From assembly GCA_030621995.1 (NCBI GenBank), contig JAUXGP010000122.1, forward strand, positions 1-5,644: a stretch of 5,644 nt of DNA. Reading direction: 5' to 3'. Of the stretch, positions 1 to 5,278 are shown in pieces (within the stretch, counting starts at the first letter, position 1; the number at the start of each line of letters is the position of its first letter). The translations under genes and the position numbers were made by a program. The notes beneath the pieces are model-generated. The model saw nothing but the letters and a program-made list of their open reading frames with translations, had not been told where the DNA came from and searched no databases. This DNA comes from Psychrilyobacter sp. GTDB lineage: Bacteria > Fusobacteriota > Fusobacteriia > Fusobacteriales > Fusobacteriaceae.

Positions 1-28
1 CTTCCTAAGACCGCTTGGCCTCCGACTT
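1..28. other. Sequencing adapter remnant (MGI/BGI) at contig end
   Basis: Read on the minus strand, these bases begin AAGTCGGAGGCCAAGCGG and continue exactly as the MGI/BGISEQ library adapter does. The identity is recalled from general knowledge of that adapter, not searched. The adapter joins proS in the middle of a conserved stretch. Genomic sequence ends at a Val-Leu pair (residues 294-295), where ProS proteins usually continue with an Arg-Gly-Asp type motif. The open frame instead runs on through Ser-Arg-Arg-Pro-Ser-Gly, which is simply translated adapter. The real genomic sequence therefore starts at about base 29. Confidence 0.93.
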
Positions 29-912
29 AGCACCATGAATACTTCCTCAGTATCGATATCCTTGTACATCATAGCCTTTACGGTCTGGCTGACAGGTACA
101 TTTAAATATTCTACTACATCTGCAATTTTTGACACATTAGGAGTGTCAGCTAGTACAGGCTCCAATAACTCCCCGCTTCTAGGCTGTAAATTTAAGTTAC
201 TTTCAGCAGTCTCTAAGTTGGCTGCATAGTTACAAGTATCGCAATAGATGATCTCGTCCTCACCGGATTCAGCTAATACATGGAATTCTTGTGACCCGCT
301 TCCACCGATAGCTCCTGAATCAGCTTCTACCGATCTGAATTTTAACCCGCATCTTTCAAAAATTCTAGTATAAGCAGCCTTCATATTTTCAAACTCTTCA
401 TCTAAAGATTTATCTCCATCATGGAATGAATATGCATCTTTCATCAAGAACTCCCTGCATCTCATAAGTCCGAATCTAGGTCTTCTCTCGTCTCTGAATT
501 TAGTTTGAATCTGGAATAAATTTAAAGGCAGTGATTTATATGAAGATATATCATTTCTGATAATATCTGTGATTACCTCTTCATGGGTAGGTCCTAATAT
601 AAAATCTCTATTATGTCTGTCCTGAAGTCTCATCATCTCAGGTCCCATAGCGTCCCATCTGCCGGTTTCTTTCCATAACTCTGCCGGCTGGATTACAGGC
701 ATTAAGATCTCTTGAGCTCCTGCTCTCTCCATCTCTTCCCTTACTATTGTTTCTACCTTTTTAAGAATTCTAAACCCAAGCGGCAGGTGGGTATACACTC
801 CACTGGCTAATTTTTTTATCATTCCTGATCTTAACATCAATTGATGACTTGCTATCTCTGCATCTTTTGGCGTTTCTTTCAATGTTTTTACATACATCTT
901 ACTGAATCTCAT
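29..912 (-). CDS. proS: Prolyl-tRNA synthetase, N-terminal part (truncated by contig end)
   Basis: Proline-tRNA ligase is a cytoplasmic class II aminoacyl-tRNA synthetase that activates proline with ATP and charges tRNA-Pro. About 294 genuine residues are present out of the roughly 565-570 usual for the bacterial form. The protein starts [20 protein letters not shown]. The class II catalytic core is clear: GPTHEE at 107-112, a motif 2 block [17 protein letters not shown] at 139-155 followed by LMKDAYSFH, and [11 protein letters not shown] at 200-210. [14 protein letters not shown] stretch at 224-236 leads into the insertion (YbaK-like editing) domain, which is cut off. The ATG at 910-912 has an AGGAGG ribosome site at 923-928, ten bases upstream. 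It is transcribed away from the merR gene from its own promoter. Residues encoded by bases 1-27 are adapter, not protein. Motif 3, the rest of the editing domain and the anticodon-binding domain lie outside the window. Confidence 0.96.
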
Positions 913-1007
913 ACGATTTAATCCTCCTAATATTTAGATGAAAATCTCCCCCCATCAATAATTTTAATTTAATAAATTATTTTATCTTGTAATTTTTCTT
1001 ATCTATC

Positions 1008-1036
1008 ATTATATCAAGTTTGTTTTGGTTTATCAA
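1008..1036 (-). promoter_or_regulatory. proS promoter (extended -10)
   Basis: On the minus strand there is a -35 box TTGATA (1031-1036, 5 of 6 to consensus), a 17-base spacer, and a perfect -10 box TATAAT (1008-1013). The -10 is preceded by TGA, which gives the extended TGnTATAAT form. Transcription should begin near 1001, leaving a leader of about 90 bases before the proS start codon. The leader shows no T-box signature and only a weak 4-bp stem (GATG/CATC around 935-955). The call rests on consensus match and position only. Confidence 0.72.
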
Positions 1037-1149
1037 AATTTTTTATTGATATTACGTAAATTTGTGAAAAAATTATAAAGTTTACAGTGTTTTTATATTT
1101 GTTTAATAGAGTTTTTCTTCTCCTGTCTATTTCTTTCACTTATATTACT

Positions 1150-1186
1150 TTTGTTTTCCCTTTTGTTTTGTTATAATTATAATTAT
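1150..1186 (+). promoter_or_regulatory. merR promoter with AT palindrome over the -10
   Basis: An extended -10 (TG at 1169-1170, TATAAT at 1172-1177) lies about 35 bases before the merR start codon. A second overlapping TATAAT is at 1178-1183. The -35 region is poor (TTGTTT at 1151-1156, spacer only 15), so the extended -10 probably carries the promoter. Bases 1173-1186 are a perfect 14-base palindrome made only of A and T. It could be an autoregulatory site, but AT-rich DNA produces such palindromes easily. Confidence 0.5.
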
Positions 1187-1211
1187 TAAATATATTTTAA
1201 AGGAGTCTGTT

Positions 1212-2024
1212 ATGATCTCTAGAGGAGAATTAATTAAAAAATACAATGTTACTTTAGATACTTTACGATACTATGAGAAGAAAAAACTTTTAATCCCTGA
1301 ACACACTGACTTAGAATCCAAAAAGAGGTATTATTCCGATACTCAGCTTCACTTTTTCTATTTAATTCAATGTCTTAAAGCATCCGGTCTCTCCACAAAG
1401 GAAACCACTGAATTTTTAAAACTCAAGGAGGAGGGTCCTCTAAATTCTTCCACAAAGAATTTTTTATTGGACAGAATGACAGTATTAGAGGAACAAGTTA
1501 AATCTATCCACGGTTATTTAAATATTTTAAACAGCATTGTAGAAACAATTGATGCTGAAAATAACCTTTTAGAAAAACCTGTTATCAAAACATTAAAAAA
1601 ACGTAATATCATCCCCCTTAAATTAGATATGAGTTTAGATCAGTTTAGTCAGAAAAAAGTTATGGAAGTTGAATCCCCTCATCTATATAGGCAGCTTTTA
1701 AATATCTCTGCTTTTTCTTTTTCTTTTAAAAATAACAAACTTTGGGTTGATGACTATATTTTATTCCCGGTTAAAAATACAAAAGATGCAGAGTCAAGCA
1801 CAATACCCGAGGGAAAATATTTTTGTGCACAATTCAAAGCCAATATGAAAAATGAAACAGATCTTCTTAAAACTATAGAAGAAAATATCATTCATGAACT
1901 GTCTATCTTAAAAGAACAAGGGCTGGAGCAGGATGGTCCTGTCTACCTGATCTCTATCTCCAGTATTATTACATCTAAGTCAAATAAAGATTGGATTTTT
2001 GAGATCCAAATTCCCATAAAATAG
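1212..2024 (+). CDS. MerR-family transcriptional regulator, BmrR-like architecture
   Basis: This 270-residue protein is a likely dimeric DNA-binding regulator that distorts promoter DNA in response to a ligand. Residues 3-21 form the MerR helix-turn-helix, ending in the signature TLRYYEKKKLL (17-27). The wing residues KRYY are at 38-41. Further helices reach about residue 75, and a long dimerisation coiled coil covers about 80-118. The C-terminal part (about 135-270) looks like a GyrI/BmrR-type effector-binding domain, with beta-rich segments (GKYFCAQFKANM, 201-212) and a final strand FEIQIPI (263-269). The total length is close to BmrR (about 278). Cysteines 54 and 205 do not form a metal-site pattern, so a small organic ligand is more likely than a metal. 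The start ATG has AAGGAG at 1200-1205, six bases upstream, and the gene ends with TAG. No efflux pump or enzyme gene sits beside it, so its target and ligand are unknown. The family call is firm; the effector-domain call is moderate. Confidence 0.9.
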   Translation: MISRGELIKKYNVTLDTLRYYEKKKLLIPEHTDLESKKRYYSDTQLHFFYLIQCLKASGLSTKETTEFLKLKEEGPLNSSTKNFLLDRMTVLEEQVKSIHGYLNILNSIVETIDAENNLLEKPVIKTLKKRNIIPLKLDMSLDQFSQKKVMEVESPHLYRQLLNISAFSFSFKNNKLWVDDYILFPVKNTKDAESSTIPEGKYFCAQFKANMKNETDLLKTIEENIIHELSILKEQGLEQDGPVYLISISSIITSKSNKDWIFEIQIPIK

Positions 2025-2029
2025 ATTAT

Positions 2030-2058
2030 AAAAATAGGAGGGAACCCCTCCTATTTTT
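2030..2058 (+). terminator. Strong intrinsic terminator after merR (probably bidirectional)
   Basis: A 13-bp perfect stem pairs 2030-2042 with 2046-2058. Its core is AGGAGGG/CCCTCCT, the loop is three bases, and an A5 arm and T5 arm flank the core. It begins six bases after the merR stop codon. The A/T flanks make it usable on the minus strand too, where it would stop transcripts arriving from the lipoprotein side. Confidence 0.88.
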
Positions 2059-2082
2059 ATCCTTCTTTAATATCTTCTTATT

Positions 2083-2205
2083 CTAATTACATGGCCTCAC
2101 ACCATGTTCAAGATTTTTATAATATTTCAGTTTTAAGTTCTCAATAAAATACCTTCTAATCTCCTCTCTCAGTCCTCCTAAAAACTTCCCCTTGTATTTA
2201 TACAC
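2083..2205 (-). pseudogene. Possible 3' remnant of an unrecognised gene (40 codons)
   Basis: Reading minus from a GTG at 2203-2205 to a TAG at 2083-2085 gives 40 residues that look like real protein: lysine- and glutamate-rich, helical, containing LREEIRRYFIENLKLKYY and ending HGVRPCN. There is no convincing ribosome site before the GTG. The same frame extends upstream through a TAG (2206-2208) to an ATG at 2263-2265, giving 19 further residues of doubtful character. This pattern fits the C-terminal remainder of a decayed gene better than a functional small protein. I do not recognise the family. Chance coding potential cannot be excluded. Confidence 0.3.
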
Positions 2206-2324
2206 CTAATATTGAAATACAATAAATAAGAAGCCCTTTTTGCAATCTATATCAATTTGTGCCATTCGTGACTAGTTCTTTTATTTTTTCCTTTTCCCCC
2301 ATTTTCATAATCTTTAAAATAGAC

Positions 2325-2378
2325 AAAAAAACCTTCCCAAATAAATAGATACTATCTCTACTTCTTCAAAAAGGTTTT
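2325..2378 (-). terminator. Candidate terminator downstream of the lipoprotein pseudogene
   Basis: On the minus strand an 8-bp stem AAAACCTT/AAGGTTTT pairs 2371-2378 with 2328-2335 and runs into a T7 tract (2325-2331). It begins 20 bases after the pseudogene stop. The 35-base loop is long, but it holds an inner inverted repeat (AGATA c TATCT, 2347-2357) that could shorten it. Position and T-tract favour a terminator; the long loop lowers confidence. Confidence 0.5.
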
Positions 2379-2397
2379 CCTGAATTTTATATGATAT

Positions 2398-3191
2398 TTA
2401 GTTTAAATTTACTTTACAGGTATCAAAAGGTAGGAGATTGATTCCGGGCTCCTCCCCCCCTTTATAATTTTCATTATAAAGTTCAAAGCAGTTTATTCCC
2501 CTGTCTCTGTCCATCTCTATTTCTCCACCAGTCACAGAAAATAAAAATACATCATCAAAGAACTTTCCAACCTTTTCAGGTGTTTTTATCCCTTCATATG
2601 CAAACTTAGCGTAGCTTCCTCCCGGCTTTAATACTATGCCTTCAATTAATTTATCTTGTATTCTCTTCCCAGCGTACCTGTAGTATTCCAGATTCTTCCG
2701 GATAATCCTGTCTCCTCATTGATCCTGTTAGCTATTTTATTCATTACATCCAATGATTTCTCTGGAAACATCTCTTGAGGCATATTTTTATATTCTATTT
2801 CTTTTGTTAAAATTTTGTCCTTTACATTCTTAAGAGTCCCGTACAGATACATCTTATCATTATCTAATACAAAGAAAAGTGTTAATTCATCTCTTCCTAA
2901 AAAATAATCTACTCCCATTAACAGGGCTTTTTCCCCTGTAGATTTTTCTTTTTCAGGTTTGATTATTTTTACTGCTTTTACCACCTTATATTTTTCAGCC
3001 GCTTCCTGGCTGACAATTCTCATTCCTTCCTCAGTCAATATTTTCTCAACTACATCTAACATCTATTCATCACTTAATTTTGCTTTCTTTACATCAAAGG
3101 TTGCCCTTGTAGCGATAACATTACTGCACCCTGTAAATACAACCACCGACAAAATAACCAATAACATACTAATTTTTTTCATTACTTTCAT
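2398..3191 (-). pseudogene. Lipoprotein gene broken by in-frame TAG and a frameshift
   Basis: From the ATG at 3189-3191 (GGAGGG ribosome site at 3199-3204, seven bases upstream) the reading begins MKVMKKISMLLVILSVVVFT and reaches the lipobox cysteine at residue 22 (FTGC, then Ser-Asn). This is a classic type II signal peptide for a membrane-anchored lipoprotein. The frame meets TAG at 3063-3065 after 42 residues and continues open in the same frame for 138 codons from an ATG directly after the stop. Near 2646-2715 the natural continuation moves to another frame, which runs NLEYYRYAGKRIQD and stays open to TAA at 2398-2400. The whole span is 794 bases, one short of 265 codons, so one lost base plus one nonsense change from a 264-residue protein explains everything. 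Restoring one A around 2691-2696 gives a smooth join (SGRNLEYYRYAGK). The family is not recognised. The middle part has beta-like segments (DELTLFFVLDNDKMYLYGTL). Sequencing error is the alternative to real decay. Confidence 0.75.
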
Positions 3192-3228
3192 TTTCTTTCC
3201 CTCCAAATTTTATTAATAATAAGTATAG

Positions 3229-3257
3229 ATTATCATTTGGGCTGAGCCCAAGTTCAA
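3229..3257 (-). promoter_or_regulatory. Candidate lipoprotein promoter with palindrome in the spacer
   Basis: On the minus strand, -35 TTGAAC (3252-3257) and -10 GATAAT (3229-3234) are separated by exactly 17 bases. Almost the whole spacer is the inverted repeat TTGGGC-tca-GCCCAA (3237-3251). A G+C-rich palindrome between -35 and -10 is a typical operator position. The same repeat lies 14 bases past the VirK/YbjX gene stop and could instead be its terminator hairpin, but no T-tract follows it on the minus strand. A second -10-like TATACT lies at 3222-3227 without a matching -35. Confidence 0.42.
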
Positions 3258-3264
3258 GTTTTAT

Positions 3265-4179
3265 TTAAATACCTTTAACTGTTTGTAAGATCGAACCTTC
3301 TAATTCATCCAAAAGAGTATATCTCTTCCTGTATTGTCCCCTTTTCTTACTGACAACTTCCAGGATATCTTTTCTTTCCAGTTTTTGGGGCAGCAGCCAC
3401 AGACCAGAGTTTAACACCTTCCCGTTTAAAGATTCCCAGAATTCATCATAGCTGGAATGAATAGTTCTTTTTCTTTTATATCTTTTTGCAGTATAGACAT
3501 GCTGGGCATTTCCCACGCATATTTTTTCGATTTTCATATCCAATGATTTTTCCAGGAAATAAAGAGATTCCATAAGGATTTTTTTGGGGAAAATTCCATA
3601 CATATTTTTGGTGGCAGTTTTTATCAAGTTATGATCTACATCCCTGCCGGCTCCCTGCAGTCCTCCTACAAATATTCTGAACCCATCTTTAACTTTCTGC
3701 AGACTGAATGTCAATGTAGAAAGAACAACCTTGTCTGAATTGGTCAATATTAAATTAAACTCCCCTTCCTTGTCATAGTGGGGATAGAGGGCCAGGTTTA
3801 TTTCAAACAGTTCTTCTTTATTACCTGTGATCTCTCCAATTTTTACCTTCCCGTCTGTATAGAGACTCTCCCTCTTCTCAGCAGGAAAATACTCATCTAT
3901 AAATCTATAGCTGTCTTTAATAGTCTCTACTTTTTCCCTCATCCCAAAAGCATTGGATAGATAAGGCCTGTGTATTTTGCTCATTAAGATTGGGTATTCA
4001 AAGACCTTAGTTGAAAGATGATCGTGATTTCTGATAAAATCTGCTAAATCAGCCATCCATGGGTAAAAAATTATAGTTCTCAAAGAAAACCTAATCTTCT
4101 TTTTCCTTGTATTTAATTGCCCCTTCTTACTCCCCTGTTTGATTAATTTGTAATAAAATTTTATATTTTTCATCTTCAT
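3265..4179 (-). CDS. VirK/YbjX family protein (DUF535)
   Basis: This protein of 304 residues (from the ATG at 4177-4179) belongs to the DUF535 family that includes Shigella/Salmonella VirK and E. coli YbjX. Those proteins are linked to outer-membrane remodelling, virulence and antimicrobial-peptide tolerance, and their biochemistry is not settled. Family hallmarks seen here are FYPWMADLADFI (38-49), RPYLSN around 71-76, the glycine-rich GGLQGAG (172-178), a conserved YGIFPKKILMESLYFL segment (194-209), HSSYDEFWE (241-249) and the basic end KKRGQYRKRYTLLDEL (278-293). There is no signal peptide, so it is probably cytoplasmic. The frame also opens at a TTG (4201-4203), but AAGGAG at 4184-4189 points to the ATG at 4179 or the next one at 4173 (MKNIKF), and either could be the true start. 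The gene stands alone between a structured upstream element and the lipoprotein pseudogene. Full length and intact. Confidence 0.9.
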   Translation of the reverse strand: MKMKNIKFYYKLIKQGSKKGQLNTRKKKIRFSLRTIIFYPWMADLADFIRNHDHLSTKVFEYPILMSKIHRPYLSNAFGMREKVETIKDSYRFIDEYFPAEKRESLYTDGKVKIGEITGNKEELFEINLALYPHYDKEGEFNLILTNSDKVVLSTLTFSLQKVKDGFRIFVGGLQGAGRDVDHNLIKTATKNMYGIFPKKILMESLYFLEKSLDMKIEKICVGNAQHVYTAKRYKRKRTIHSSYDEFWESLNGKVLNSGLWLLPQKLERKDILEVVSKKRGQYRKRYTLLDELEGSILQTVKGI

Positions 4180-4203
4180 CCTTCTCCTTTTTTCTGAATC
4201 CAA

Positions 4204-4283
4204 CTTAATTTTTTGTCACTAATTGACACTAATTTTCTCGAATTAAACCCTTTATTTTTGACACAGAGCCTCAGAACTTTTAA
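4204..4283. other. Upstream region of the VirK/YbjX gene with short repeats
   Basis: CACTAATT occurs twice in direct orientation ten bases apart, within 4217-4234. TGTCA-ctaat-TGACA (4214-4228) is a short inverted repeat. Two TTGACA hexamers lie on the plus strand (starting near 4223 and 4257), although no plus-strand gene follows. I could not identify a convincing minus-strand promoter for the VirK/YbjX gene here. The repeats are possible operator half-sites at best. Confidence 0.3.
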
Positions 4284-4376
4284 TTTAGGAAGTTTATAGT
4301 CGTTATGCTTCAGCAGTAAGACACCTACAATAACGATCGTGACTTACTCATTAAGACAACTTATAAACTTCTTGAA
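4284..4376 (-). ncRNA. Candidate structured element: long nested hairpin
   Basis: An outer stem pairs 4289-4303 with 4356-4371 (15 pairs with one bulged base), and weaker pairing extends it to 4284-4376. Inside it a second stem pairs 4315-4324 with 4339-4348 (nine pairs and one mismatch), closing a 14-base loop. In minus-strand RNA the outer-stem position 4301/4358 is a G-U pair, while on the plus strand it is an A-C mismatch. This favours a minus-strand RNA upstream of the VirK/YbjX gene. It could be a leader regulator, a small RNA, or a miniature repeat element. I recognise no known RNA family. Confidence 0.4.
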
Positions 4377-4383
4377 CTTTTTC

Positions 4384-4435
4384 GTTAGTTTTTCTTTCAA
4401 GAGAAAAAGTAACCCAGTAAAGGGCGGAACCCTTT
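4384..4435. repeat. Two consecutive stem-loops, possible dispersed intergenic repeat
   Basis: The first stem pairs 4384-4396 with 4401-4413 (GTTA.TTTTTCT against AGAAAAA.TAAC, one mismatch and one G-T pair). The second is AAAGGG-cggaa-CCCTTT (4419-4435). The string GAAAAAGTAACCCAGTAAAG resembles the kind of dispersed intergenic repeat often found in bacterial genomes beside genes. That resemblance is an impression, not a database match. Confidence 0.35.
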
Positions 4436-4463
4436 GAACCTTTCTTTTTAACTTCTAAAATAA

Positions 4464-4488
4464 GAAAAAAAGGCACAAGCCTTTTTTC
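4464..4488 (-). terminator. Intrinsic terminator of the outer-membrane protein gene
   Basis: On the minus strand AAAAAAGGC-ttgt-GCCTTTTTTT forms a 9-bp or longer stem (4466-4474 with 4479-4487) ending in a T7 run. It lies about ten bases after the stop codon of the barrel gene. The A-run on the other side may let it work in both directions. Confidence 0.85.
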
Positions 4489-4498
4489 TCATTTTTTC

Positions 4499-5089
4499 TT
4501 ATAAGTCGAATCTATATCCAAGTCCCAGTGTTACCCTGCTGTGATCTGCTTTTAATTTTCCAATTACAGAATCTACCTTCCCTTGATTTACCTGGTAAGA
4601 CAGGTCCATTACGAAGTTATTGTAATCTACACCTGCTCCCACTGCATAGTATAACCCGTTTTCCATCTTTTGCTTTTCTCCCATTAACTTATCCCCTTTT
4701 AAGTTGAATGAGTAACCTAAGTTAGCCTTTACAAATGGTACAAATTCCAATCCTAAGTCAAACTGGTATTTAGCTGTTAAGTATACAGGCACCGACTTGA
4801 ATATTTGTGCTTTCTCAATTTTAGTATCTGTTAGTGCATTTTTACTCTTAGCATGATTCTGGTAAGCTACTCCTAATCCTAAGAAGAAGTTGTCACTCAC
4901 TTCCTGCATTCCCTCTACTGCCACTTCATAACCTATTCCGGATGTTTTTTTGTCCCATGCACTATCGCTTTCTGTTTTATAAGCTCCTGCAAAAGATCCT
5001 CCTACTCTGGTTTCCACCACAGTTCTCCCTGCTGCCATTACCGATGTTGCCATTGTTAAAGCTGTTAATCCGATTAATACTTTTTTCAT
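4499..5089 (-). CDS. Outer-membrane beta-barrel protein (OmpA/OmpW-like small porin fold)
   Basis: This 196-residue precursor is exported to the outer membrane. Residues 1-20 (MKKVLIGLTALTMATSVMAA) form a Sec signal peptide with likely cleavage after an Ala near 19-20. The mature part of about 176 residues shows alternating beta strands suited to an eight-stranded barrel: about 22-36, 51-60, 66-79, 98-110, 115-130, 145-156, 158-168 and 184-196. Glycine-aromatic strand patterns such as FFLGLGVAYQ and YYAVGAGVDY are clear. The last strand TLGLGYRFDL (187-196) is a C-terminal assembly signal with an aromatic residue near the end. ATG at 5087-5089 has GGGAGG at 5096-5101, six bases upstream. The gene has its own upstream region and terminator, so it is probably monocistronic. 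Function (adhesion, porin or structural) cannot be told from sequence. Intact. Confidence 0.87.
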   Translation of the reverse strand: MKKVLIGLTALTMATSVMAAGRTVVETRVGGSFAGAYKTESDSAWDKKTSGIGYEVAVEGMQEVSDNFFLGLGVAYQNHAKSKNALTDTKIEKAQIFKSVPVYLTAKYQFDLGLEFVPFVKANLGYSFNLKGDKLMGEKQKMENGLYYAVGAGVDYNNFVMDLSYQVNQGKVDSVIGKLKADHSRVTLGLGYRFDL

Positions 5090-5129
5090 CTTCTTCCTCC
5101 CGAATACTTTTTATTTTTTTCTATAAACC

Positions 5130-5204
5130 ATTCTAAAACATGGTGCGAAACCACCTTCAAGCCTTTTTTTATTTTTTAGTAAAATTTAAGTTATTTTTTA
5201 GTAA
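5130..5204 (-). promoter_or_regulatory. Candidate regulatory region of the outer-membrane protein gene
   Basis: A 13-base direct repeat (TTACTAAAAAATA on the minus strand) occurs at 5170-5182 and 5192-5204, exactly 22 bases apart, which is about two helical turns. Downstream lies a possible -35 TTGAAG (5155-5160) and a -10-like TAGAAT (5130-5135) with a long 19-base spacer containing GGTG-gtttcg-CACC. The repeats sit immediately upstream of the -35, as activator sites or UP-like A-tracts would. The core promoter assignment is weak. Confidence 0.4.
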
Positions 5205-5239
5205 TACAACCTCTGTACCTTATTCCCATTCCCTAACAA

Positions 5240-5271
5240 AAAAATACCACTATATCCATAGCGGTATTTTT
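5240..5271 (-). terminator. Intrinsic terminator of the surface-repeat protein gene
   Basis: A stem of 13 pairs plus one A-C mismatch joins 5240-5253 with 5258-5271 around a four-base loop. On the minus strand it ends in a run of T (5238-5244) and begins eight bases after the gene's stop codon. Confidence 0.85.
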
Positions 5272-5278
5272 AAAGTAT

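Larger units (their letters stand above)
2059..2397. other. Gene-poor region between merR and the lipoprotein pseudogene
   Basis: No full-length gene is visible on either strand. The region contains a 40-codon gene-like stretch on the minus strand (2083-2205) and a candidate minus-strand terminator (2325-2378). The remaining sequence, roughly 2206-2324, is low-complexity AT-rich DNA with runs of T and C and no recognisable promoter or RNA gene. Confidence 0.6.

Noticed and set aside
35..229. Plus-strand open frame opposite proS
   Set aside because: It is antisense to conserved ProS coding sequence, lacks a ribosome site and has no protein-like features.
913..1001. T-box or other riboswitch in the proS leader
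   Set aside because: The leader is only about 90 bases, has no T-box core sequence, no terminator hairpin with a T-tract, and only a weak 4-bp stem.
1056..1085. Inverted repeat GTAAATTT / AAGTTTAC between the divergent promoters as an operator
   Set aside because: It has eight pairs including a G-T, in very AT-rich DNA, and lies outside both core promoters. Chance is a sufficient explanation.
2646..2715. Programmed ribosomal frameshift in the lipoprotein gene
   Set aside because: No slippery heptamer or downstream pseudoknot is apparent, and the gene already carries a nonsense codon, so simple decay or error is more economical.
3063..3065. TAG as a recoded sense codon (amber suppression or pyrrolysine)
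   Set aside because: TAG ends both merR and the surface-repeat gene here, so it works as a normal stop. The same gene also has a frameshift, which recoding of TAG would not explain.
2959..3216. Plus-strand hydrophobic open frame opposite the lipoprotein gene
   Set aside because: It is the complement of the lipoprotein signal peptide and N-terminus. Its hydrophobicity comes from the opposite-strand sequence, and it has no ribosome site.
3778..3960. Plus-strand open frame opposite the VirK/YbjX gene
   Set aside because: It lies wholly within conserved coding sequence on the other strand, with no ribosome site or domain.
4942..5136. Plus-strand Leu/Phe-rich open frame opposite the barrel gene start
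   Set aside because: It is a low-complexity complement of the signal peptide and upstream region, with no ribosome site.
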